Below the pieces are notes generated by a model. That model searched no databases and was not told the DNA's origin. It saw nothing but the letters and a program-made list of their open reading frames with translations. Below are positions 39,201 through 51,200 of a DNA stretch of 64,000 nucleotides, piece by piece. A program made the translations under genes and the position numbers. Positions within the stretch are counted from its first letter, which is position 1, and each line of letters begins with the position of its first letter. The stretch is from Lamellibrachia satsuma (Eukaryota > Annelida > Polychaeta > Sabellida > Siboglinidae), in the NCBI GenBank assembly GCA_033239005.1, contig BSQZ01000080.1, forward strand, positions 1,920,501 to 1,984,500, read 5' to 3'.

Positions 39201-42200
39201 GATCTTGGCTGATGGAGGCATTTATTGATATATAAAACATATTTTTAAAATACGTGTTTTTGTTTATGATGTGTTCTGAATGTGACACATGAAAAAAAAT
39301 TGTATATTGGAGATGTATCAGCATTATTTTAATGAATATTTAATGCACCGTACATTGATCAATGACAATGTAAGCTTGACTTATAGTGGTGATTTGATAG
39401 ATTAATGGGAGTCTCCCGATGAATGCAGGAGACTTAGTTAACCGGTCTGTCTGCCACAACACAGTATAGTGGCTGTATCTCTTACCTGCATCTGTCAGAC
39501 GGGGATTCAGTGTTCTGACACAAGTAGTGAAGTCCATCCCTGAAGTGAAGCCCTCTTCTCCACAGTACGTTGTCACATCAGCCTTGTGGGAGTGGGACTT
39601 GGGCAAGTTACTGACACCCATGACACCAGTAAGGTCCATATCAGCCATGCTCTCATTCGCAGAGTTACCAAACACCACCGTGTGGTCGCCTGTTTGGTGG
39701 AGTTTTCTCTTGTTGCTTGTTCTCAGTTCAGGAAGAACATTGTCACAGGCTGTCCCTAAGTCACTTCTACTTGTGTTGGTAGGTACCTCTGGACCTGCTA
39801 CAAACACACATCTTATTACGTACTACAAACATACATGTTATTATGTGTTACAAACACACATCTTATTACGTGCTACAAACACACGTTATTATGTGCTACA
39901 AAACATATGTACATCTTGTTACCTGCTACAAACACATGTTATTATGTGCTACAAACACATGTTATTATGTGCTACAAAACATACATCTTGTCACCTGCAA
40001 CAAACACACATCTTATTACGTGCTACAAACATACATGTTATTATGTGTTACAAACACACATCTTATTACGTGCTACAAACACACGTTATTATGTGCTACA
40101 AAACATATGTACATCTTGTTACCTGCTGCAAACACACATTATTATGTGCTACAAACACATGTTATTATGTGCTACAAAACATACATCTTGTCACCTGCAA
40201 CAAACACACATCTTATTACGTGCTACAAACATACATGTTATTATGTGTTACAAACACACATCTTATTACGTGCTACAAACACACGTTATTATGTGCTACA
40301 AAACATATGTACATCTTGTTACCTGCTGCAAACACACATTATTATGTGCTACAAACACATGTTATTATGTGCTACAAAACATACATCTTGTCACCTGCAA
40401 CAAACACACATCTTATTACCTGCTACAAACACACATCTTGTTACCTGCAACAAACACACATCTTATTACCTGCTACAAACATACATCTTATTACCTGCTA
40501 CAAACACACATCTTATTACCTGCTACAAACACATATCTTGTTACCTGCAACAAACACACATCTTATTACCTGCAACAAACACACATCTTATTACCTGCTA
40601 CAAACATACATCTTGTTACCTGCAACAAACACACATCTTATTACCTGCTACAAACACACATCTTGTCACTTGCAACAAAAACACATCTTATTACCTGCTA
40701 CAAACACGTCTTATTATATCATATAAAAGCATGTATTATTACCTCCTACAAACACACATTTGATTACCTCCTACAAACATGTCTTATCATCTAAAAATGC
40801 TATCATCTTCTCTGTACAGACACAATACACTTAGTACAGTAGCTTTACAATCCTCAAATCCACATAGTACAGTAGCCTTACAATATTCAACTGTACATAG
40901 TACAGTAGCCTTACAATATTCAACTGTACATAGTACAGTAGCCCTGCAATAGTTAACTGTACACTACCTTAAATTCTTTCAGGACATGCCTCAATTTTTT
41001 TACAATCAATGAAAAAATTTACCTGCCAAAATTTCATAAGAATTGATCAATGTTTAAAGATAGCTCAATGGGTGACGAACACTACAGGTGACATTCACTC
41101 TGGGTAACGTTCACTCCGAGTGCCCATGACATGAATTTTTATGATACCACACATATGAACCAAAACTTACAGGAAAAAATCAAACTTCCTTATTAAGAAC
41201 TGAAGGTGCATGCCTTGACTTTGTATGGCGTGTATTACTTCAAGTTTCTCACTATTGTCTCGTTTTTGGCATCAGGGTATTGTCTATGATGTTCATTGAC
41301 GACACACAACAGATACTGCTTTTGGTGTTTATCTTTGGTGTGGAGGCAGTTGTACTGCAGTTGTCAATTGACACCACACACCCTCACTGTCTCTCCTGTC
41401 TTTGTGCCAAGAAAAACTGCCTTCTTCGATTTTGATCATATTGATTGCGTTGGCATGCACAATGTCAAAGAGGTTATTAATAGCCTCATTAAACGTTGTT
41501 TCTTTCGCTTTAAACCACTTCACTGATTCGCCCTGTCTTTATTCTTCTTCAGCTAGATCCATTAATCAAACAGCTTCCCTACCTTATAGTATTGTACTTC
41601 AAGTCACATGCTAATATGATGTGACTGTAGTCATGCAAATTATGACACATTACAATTTTCAAACAGCTTTCACTGAGATGTGTTATGTCGTGGAAATGCG
41701 TATTGGTTATAATGGGCGGCTATGGGAGTGAACTTCAACCTTTGAGTGACTGCTAATATCATAATCATTTTATTGCATTGAAATTTGGTCAGGATAATTT
41801 TGCTAAAGATGTTACAAAATGAGAGGGTGTCCAATGAAAATTCAAACCTTAACAAATAAGGACAACCCTACTGTACAGACTTATAATCCTTAACTGTACA
41901 TAGTACAGTAGCCTTACAATATGTAACAGTACATAGTACAGTAGCCTTAAAATCCTGAACTGTACATAGAACAGTAGCCTTTCGGTCATTACCTGCACCT
42001 GTCAGACGGGGATTCAGTGTTCCGACACAAGTAGTGAAGTCCATCCCTGAAGTGAAGCCCTCTTCCCCACCGTACGTTGTCACATCAGCCTTGTGGGAGA
42101 GGGACTTGGCAACATTTCTCCCCTGTGGAACTGATGTTTCACTGACTGCTGCAATACGACCAGTGGACTCCCTGTTGACAGTTCTGTCATACGCTGCAGC

Positions 42201-45200
42201 TTTAGGAAGAGAGTCCTGGGATGATGCACTGTGTCTGGATGTCTCCAAGTCACAGCTGCTACTGGCAGAAGACACTTGTCGACCTGCTACACATATCATT
42301 ACCTACTTATTTACTAATTTGCCCATACATGTTCAGTTTCAGAAATGCAAATGCAGGAGATTGATATGTAAATCAGAGAACTGTGTGTAAATCAGAGTAT
42401 TTCACAACCTTGTCAATCATGAAAATTACCACAAGATCAGCTTTAGTTCCAAATACATTGCACATGTATTATTAAATGATACACTTGCATGTTAATATAA
42501 ATTTTTTTGACACAAGACAAAATTCTTCATGGACTAGTAAAATAACATATTTACTACTCTGATGGTCTAGGTATAACACATTTGTTCTACCCCTGAATAT
42601 ATTACAGTATAAAAATTTCCTTACATAACAGGTAGTATGGCCTACATATTTTATTACACACACAACTAACATACTACTCTCTGGCAAGGCCAGCATTTTC
42701 TTTTTCCTCAAAGGTTGTGATCCTGGCTGATGGAGGCATTTATTGATATATAAAACATGTTTTTAAAATACGTCTTTTCGTTTATGATGTGTTCTGAATG
42801 TGACACATGAAAAAAAATTGTATATTGGAGATATATCAGCATTATTTGAATGAATATTTAATGCACCGTACATTGATCAATGACAATGTAAGCTTGACTT
42901 ATAGTGGAGATTTGATAGATTAACGGGAGTTACCCAATGAATGCAGGAGACTTAGTTAACAGGCCTGCCTGCCACAACACAGTATAGTGGCTGTATCTCT
43001 TACCTGCATCTGTCAGACGGGGATTCAGTGTTCCGACACAAGTAGTGAAGTCCATCCCTGAAGTGAAGCCCTCTTCCCCACCGTACGTTGTCATATCAGC
43101 TTTGTGGGAGCGGGACTTGGGCAAGTTATTGACACCCATGACACCAGTAAGGTCCATATCAGCCATGCTCTCATTCGCAGAGTTACCAAACACCACCGTG
43201 TGGTCGCCTGTTTGGTGGAATTTTCTCTTGTTGCTTGTTCTCAGTTCAGGAATAACATTGTCACAGGCTGTCCCTAAGTCACTTCTACTTGTGTTGGTAG
43301 GTACCTCTGAACCTGCTACAAACTCACACTGTCACAGGCTGTCATGTTATTGCATTGAAATTTGGCCAGGATAATTTTTTTTATGGTTGTTGCAAAACGA
43401 GAGAGTGTCCCAATGGAAACTCAAAACTAAAACAATAAGGACCACCATGTTGTATATCGCCTTACAATCCTTAGCTGTACAATACATAACTATACACAGT
43501 ACAGTAGCCTTACAATCCTTAGCTGTACAACACATAACTATACACAGTACAGTAGCCTTACAATCCTTAGCTGTACAACACATAACTATACACAGTACAG
43601 TAGCCTTACAATCCTTAGCTGTACAATACATAACTATACACAGTACAGTAGCCTTACAATCCTTAGCTGTACAATACATAACTATACACAGTACAGTAGC
43701 CTTACAATCCTTAGCTGTACAACACATAACTATACACAGTACAGTAGCCTTACAATCCTTACCTGCATATAGTACAGTAGCCTTACAATATTTAATTGTA
43801 CATGGTGCAGTAGCATTACAAGGTTGATCCTTACAATCATATAACTGTACATCCTTAACTGAATTAAATACAGTAGCCTTACGGACTAACCTGCGCCTGT
43901 CAGACGGGGATTCAGTGTTCCGACACAAGTAGTGAAGTCCATCCCTGAAGTGAAGCCCTTTTCCCCACCGTACGTTGTCATGTCAGCCTTGTGGGAGCGG
44001 GACTTGGGAACATTTCTCTCCCATGGAGCTGATGTATCACTGACTGCTGCAATACATCCAGTGGACTCCACCTTGACTATCCTGTCAGGACTGGCCCCTC
44101 TCGTGTCGGATCCACTGTCCCCTCTCGTGTCAGATCTACTGTCCCCTCTTGTGTCGGATCCACCTTCCCCTCTTGTGTTGGACCCACTGTCACCTCTCAT
44201 GCCTGGTTCACTCTCACCTCTCGTGTCGAGTCCACTGTCACGCTGCATCTTTAAACTCATCAATCTGTCAGCAGCAATATTGACGTTGACAACGCCAGTA
44301 AGATCCATATCAGCCATGCTGTCATTCGCGACGTTACCAAACACAACTGTCTGGTCACATAGGGGCGTGTCTACATTCTCTTTGTTAATCGCTGCATCTT
44401 TTGCACCGTGCACTGATACTTTGAGACAGGTTGTGAACTCAATGTCGTCTTCTGCGCCCGTCCTATTTGCATCAAAATAGATGGTTCGATCGCCATCACC
44501 AGAGGGAGTTGTGGTTGGGGATTTGTTTGAAGACGACTGCCTGCCATGTGAATCAGAACTCGACACCAAAGTTGAGAAATGGCTGAGAAACGCCTGTGTG
44601 TCTATCTTAGTTATGTCTGGTGAAGCCACTGCCTGAGACGTCTGACCCAAGAATTCAGAGAAGTCAATGGTCTTGGCCGTGGGACTGACTTCATCACACT
44701 TGTTGCCATTAGATGCATTCAAACACTGGGTGAAGTCCATATCAGTGTCAAGGATCTGTGTTCTGTCCCCAAACGCCTGGTCACCGGGTGTGTTTATTGT
44801 TGCCTGAGATGTTCCTCCCATGAATTGAGTGAGAAAGCTCTTACTATCGACCTTCTTAATCAACGGACTAACAAACACATCATCACAGCCAGCAGATGCA
44901 TTTAAACACTGAGTTAAGTCCATATCAGCATCAAAAATCTGTGTTCTGTCACCATATGTCTGGTGACCAGACTGAATGCCCAGTGGAACAATGTTGCTGG
45001 CTACCTGGGGATACGACCGTGTCGCACCGGCTGTCGTGGATGTGGAGGGAGCGTCACTGGCCATGCCAATATAGCTGTTGATGGATGTGTTGACTAGTGT
45101 ATTGAAGTCAGCCTTGTCTGTGACATTGTAGACACCCTGGTAGTTGTTGAATGGTTCGCTTGAGTGGTGCTTGTGTTGAACTGACACGCACGTTTCTCTT

Positions 45201-48200
45201 CTGGTGCTACAACTGATGCAAGAAGGCACTGTGCAATGAATCTTCACTTAACAATAGCAATGCACACCAACAAATTAGATTAATTTAAATGTATTCTTTT
45301 TTATGTGACACAGGCTCATAAACCATTCACACTGACCATGAATAACTGAACAGTTCATGGCCAATGATTCAACTAAAATATCATAGAACAGATATTTTAC
45401 CTGCATTAGTACAATTTATTTTACTTTTCTATTGTTCCACAACCCTATGTAATGTTATTAAATTTGATATTTTTTCAGCAGATGTGAGGTACAAAGAGCC
45501 TGGACAAATTTATGTACAAAAGAAGCAAAGACCGTGTTACAAATCAATACCAGACTGGATTTTAAACTAGTTATCACAGCCACAGTCAGCACTAACATAT
45601 CCTGGCCTCACCTGCTGCCTGATGACGTGAACACCTGTAGCAGTGTAGCTGTGTCTGCCGTCTCATCCACCAGTGTGTAGCGGCCCTGTGTTGTGTCATC
45701 GTTGTTCCCCTGTACACATTTAAATCAATCTAATCGATTATGAGTACGATTACCTTTAAACTTTATGGGTACGATTTACGTAGACAATTAATCAGGTGTG
45801 TAATCGAGTTGTGAGTACAAGACACTTTTGTATGTATTATTACAAACATGATCATATTCAAGAATATATTTTACATAATGAAATAAATAAAATCCACCAT
45901 GTTATTATTCAGTATCTAAAATTAGCAAAAAAATGAACTGGCCTAGATTTTTTTACTGGTCCAGTTCTATTTTTAACCAGCCCATGTAAGTTTCCAAATA
46001 CCATCGTTCATATCTCATAACTAGCAGACCAATAAAGTCATGAATTTAATAAACATTTCAATGTGAACTTTATTTGTGCAACAGTTACAATTGTTGAAAT
46101 TAACATTATGTTTGATGCTACAGTTGTAATTTCGTGACTGGCAGTTGTGAACAAGATTTAACAAGTTCCAGATGGCAAGTGGACAAGGAAGCCATTGGCT
46201 TATTGAGAGTCCAACAAATTTCTCATCTATGTGGAGCACACCCTTATCAGATATCTGTCAATTCTATTTTTTAACATATTCACACTACTTGCATTAACAC
46301 AATCATTTGGCAGTTTGTTCCATTCATTTATCACCCTCTGTGAGAAAGAGTACTTTCTCATGTCCAACCTACACTGCTCCTTAACTAATGCTGCTTGGTG
46401 TCCTCTGGTTCTACTGCCTTCTTTAAGTTTGAAGAACATATTCCTGTCAACATCCTCATAACCATTCACTATTTTAAATACTTCTATTTGGTCTCCTCTT
46501 AGTCTCCTAGTCTCTAGTGTTGCCAAACTACATTGTAATAAGCGGCTTTCATAACTAAAGTCTCTCAATTCTGGATTCATTTTAGTTGCTCTTCGTCAGG
46601 GTTGTTTGATTTAAATCATTGATTTAAATCATGATTTAAATCACTCAAAAAAAAACGGGCAATGCTAATCCACCCTATAGGCAAACAATAATTACCACTG
46701 CTACAGCCACAGACACACAGCATGCTTTCCTTTCCAAGACAGATTATGCAACTACAGGGGGTGAAGCCTTGTGGACATTGTCTAATGTCTTTATATAAGC
46801 AAAAATCATGTACCCTCTGTTAAGACAAGAACCCAAATCGATTTGAATAGAACACGTTTGAAAGAGTTTACAAATTTAAACATCTATATAAATATCTATA
46901 TACCAGATAAAAAAATCAAATAAATAAAAAAAATTTATTTAAATAATAAAAAATCCTATTTTTTGATAAATTTTTTTTTTCAATCCTGCTCTTCGTTGTA
47001 TTCTTTCTAGCTTGTCTATGTCCTTCTTACGATACGGCCACCATGCTTATATACAATATTCCAAATGTGGTCTAACTATTGCTTTGTACAGGGATAAAAT
47101 TAGCTGTTTCTCCTTATACGTGATAGTTCTCCTAATTCGCCCTAGAATTTGATTTCCTTTCGAAGCAGCAATCCCACGTTGCTCTGAAACGTTCATGCCA
47201 CTACTAAATGTTACTTCTAAGTCCTTTTCTTGTGTGGTTCTACCTAGTACAGCATCCCCCATTTTATATTTTTCGTCCATGTTTCCATGTCCTATGTGTA
47301 TGCATTTACACTTCCCAAAATTGAATAACATTTGCCATTTTTTCTGATCATTTAACTAATTTATCTAGATCATCCTGTAAACTTTGTTTATCTGTATCAT
47401 TAGTAACCTTTCTGAATACTTTTGTGTCATCTGCAAATTTGAGTTTGCTAGATGTCATCTTCCAAATCATTTATATATATTAAAAACAGTATAGGGCCTA
47501 ATACTGATCCCTGTGGTACCCCACTCAAAACCAATTTCCAGTTTGAAATCTCACCATCTACTATTACTCTCTGTCTTCTGTGTGGAAGCCACTTTTCTAT
47601 CCAGTTGATTACATCATTACCTATACCAAGGGCTTTTAGTTTAAGTAACAATCTTTAATGTGGCACTTTATCGAATGCTTTCTGAAAATCTACCGGTGAC
47701 CCGCCATCTACCCACATTGTAATTAAAAAAAAAACATAAGAAGTTGGTTAGATATGACCTTGCTTTTAGGAACCCATGCTGAGATGTATTTATTAATTTA
47801 TGTTTTACAAGTAATTCCACCATTAATCAGAATATCTTGGCACGTTATATTGTCAATTGGATTGTCTGCCTCCTTAGTATCACCAATATGAATTAAAATT
47901 TTACTTCAGTAGCCATCACCGGTCCGAAGATATGGAACAATCTTAACCCAGCACTAAGACAATGTAAACCCAGCACTAAGACAATGTAAACCCAGCACTA
48001 AGACAATGTAAACCCAGCATTAAGACAATGCAATTCCAAAAGAGCATATCTGAACAATATCTTTGGTTGAAGGTGTAACAGTGACTTTTAAATGAATATT
48101 TACTAAATTTTACACTTTACTAGTTCACAACATTATTTAGTGTTAGGCTCTACACTATTAATATGTATTTACATAACAGTTATCTATTTTTAAATCACGA

Positions 48201-51200
48201 CGCTTAGGAAGATAAAATGTATATTTGATAAGGTTTATCGTGAATAATTTTTCGTGAATATTATTATTATAATTGGCGTAATATCCTTCAAAAACTGTCA
48301 AAATCTACGATTTTCACAACTTTGTCCATCATCTTTACTTTGGTTTTTCCCTGGTATTTCCCAATACTGACGTCATTAAATGTGAATCATCCAATAGGCA
48401 CCCATGTTACAAATGCCAGGGGTTTCCCTTCACCTTTGCAGTGATCAGTCGCTGGCAAGGAAGAAGTAGTTTGTCACAATTGTAATTTATATCAAATTTA
48501 TTTTATATCGATTAGATTATTACTGTAAAGTACTGTAATGAGCATCACTAATACAGTCCGACCCAGCCGTGGCCGCCGGGATCGATCGGCAGGGTGGGGC
48601 TGATAACTTGCGCATTTCGGCTAACTGAATTAGCAGGAAGGATTTTGAATTGGCGGTTGCCGATAAAAAAGCCTTAATTTCGAACACTGTTATTGTCATC
48701 AGTTGTTATTCAAGATAAATTCAAACACAATATTAAAATACAGTCACTGTACATGTATCATATACAAAATGAAGAGGAAAAATTTATGCAATAACCAACA
48801 CAAGTCCGATGTAGTAGAGATTGAAAAGGGCCAAATAAATGACGTTTTATTGCAAAGTGGACTGTTTATCACGCAGCCACTTTGGGAAGCACATTAACAG
48901 GAATGTGAGCTTCTCAAAGCAAACCAGACAGAAACTGAACACATGTACAGCCCCGTCCGGCAAGTTTCTCAGAGCCCACATTCCTACAGGCATGACGATA
49001 ACATATATACATCAAGAAGTCGTCATGAACATGTAATGCAAAGAATACAGACATTCCACCACAAATTTAATTACAAACAGGTGGGGCCATTTCGCCACAA
49101 GGTCACCCACAAATATGTGACCACCCCCAGCCACGATAGTACTCACCTGTCGACATGGGTTAGTGGTGAGAGGGGCGTCCATCTGTATGGGGCCACGCAG
49201 GAGGTGTTCCAAGCCTACACACATCTAGCCAATGAGAGCCAAGATAGTACTCACCTGTTGACAGGGGTCAGTGGTGAGAGGGGTATCCATCTGTATGGGG
49301 CCACGCAGGAGGTGTTCCAAGCCTACACACATCCAACCAACACAGTCATTCTCTATGTTTCAAGTTGAGGCCAAGATTCTAGCTGTACAGCACTGATATA
49401 GTTACAATGAAACAAGATTCTAGCTGTACAGCACTGATATAGCTACAATCAAACAAGGTTCTAGCTGTACAGCACTGATATAGCTACAATGAAACAAGGT
49501 TCTAGCTGTACAGCACTGATATAGCTACAATGAAACAAGGTTCTAGCTGTACAGCACTGATATAGCTACAATCAAACAAGGTTCTAGCTGTACAGCACTG
49601 ATATAGCTACAATCAAACAAGGTTCTAGCTGTACAGCACTGATATAGCTACAATCAAACAAGGTTCTAGCTGTACAGCACTGATATAGCTACAATCAAAC
49701 AAGGTTCTAGCTGTACAGCACTGATATAGCTACAATCAAACAAGATTCTAGCTGTACAGCACTGATATAGCTACAATCAAACAAGATTCTAGCTGTACAG
49801 CACTGATATAGCTACAATCAAACAAGATTCTAGCTGTACAGCACTGATATAGCTACAATCAAACAAGATTCTAGCTGTACAGCACTGATATAGCTACAAT
49901 CAAACAAGATTCTAGCTGTACAGCACTGATATAGCTACAATCAAACAAGATTCTAGCTGTACAGCACTGATATAGCTACAATCAAACAAGATTCTAGCTG
50001 TACAGCACTGATATAGCTACAATCAAACAAGATTCTAGCTGTACAGCACTGATATAGCTACAATCAAACAAGATTCTAGCTGTACAGCACTGATATAGCT
50101 ACAATCAAACAAGATTCTAGCTGTACAGCACTGATATAGCTACAATCAAACAAGATTCTAGCTGTACAGCACTGATATAGCTACAATCAAACAAGGGCAG
50201 CAAGTTAAAGTACATTTCAATGAAATTGTGTTAGTAGTTAAATAGTAACACACTGCTATCATCAACTCTTGGTTTGTTCCTAAATGAATGCTTATGGCTT
50301 CACTAAATGAGTTATAAAAGGTATTGTATATTTATTTGTTTGTATAAAAATCGCCTAGCCCTACATGGACCAAAACACTTATATTGTACACGTTTCATTT
50401 ATATCATGCTTATTGCTTAGGGTTTAGTCAATTATTTAAAATTTTCAATATACACTTTCAATACATACACAACACAATTATGAATATGTGCTACAACCAG
50501 AAATAAAAATATTTGTAAGGATAATATGTGCACCAACACTAATGTACATAACCAACACTAATGTACATAACCAACACTAATGTACATAACCGACATTAAT
50601 ACTTATGTGGATGGAAAGTAACTTTACATGTATAAAATTTTATTTTACTTTACTACCTAACAATGCTACGTGGCTACAAAATGTACACATTAATTAGAAT
50701 TGGTGAATTAGTAACACAAAACAGCCTGTGTTGCAATCTCCCATAGCCAGCTCTCGGATGCATGACTTACCAGTAATGCCAATGCCACGGGAAGATCTGC
50801 AACAGAACTCTGACTTATTGGAATATGCCCTGTCAAACTGGTCAAAAAGCTGTTGTCAGATCTGTATAATACATGTACATGTATTTCTGTAATACGCCTC
50901 TAGAAACATGAATTCACGTGCACTTAATAATAAAATTGTCATCAATGTATATCTAAGAGTAAACAAGTTGTTTACTTGCTTTGGAAAAAATGAATCATTG
51001 GGACAAACACGGTAAAAGTAAACAAAACTTGTATTGAACCGTAGCACCAAGAACAATGTATTCTCTAAGTGCAAAAGTGAAAACACTTTGACAAATAACT
51101 ACAGAAATGTATGTATACGTATTAACAATGTATGCACACAAATGTTATTTTCTATCATTAATTAACACCAGACTATACCTGTCTTCTGCATGTCTTGTGC

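Larger units (their letters stand above)
49135..49345. repeat. 108-bp tandem duplication containing a KNL1 exon
   Basis: Two copies of exon plus about 20 bp on each side (AGTACTCACCTGT at one end, CCTACACACATC at the other). Identity is high, with about ten differences. Confidence 0.93.

Noticed and set aside
39527..40794. Plus ORFs of 306-399 codons similar to those at 29-30 kb
   Set aside because: Same cause: antisense of A exon 2 plus array. Similarity between loci comes from the segmental duplication.
43932..44480. 182-codon plus ORF inside the large KNL1 exon
   Set aside because: Antisense shadow; the minus frame carries MELT and KI motifs and fits the splice phases.
49363..50200. Possible CRISPR-like regular repeat array
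   Set aside because: No unique spacers: units are directly adjacent and the DNA is clearly animal nuclear DNA. The same holds for the arrays at 22, 26, 53 and 59 kb.
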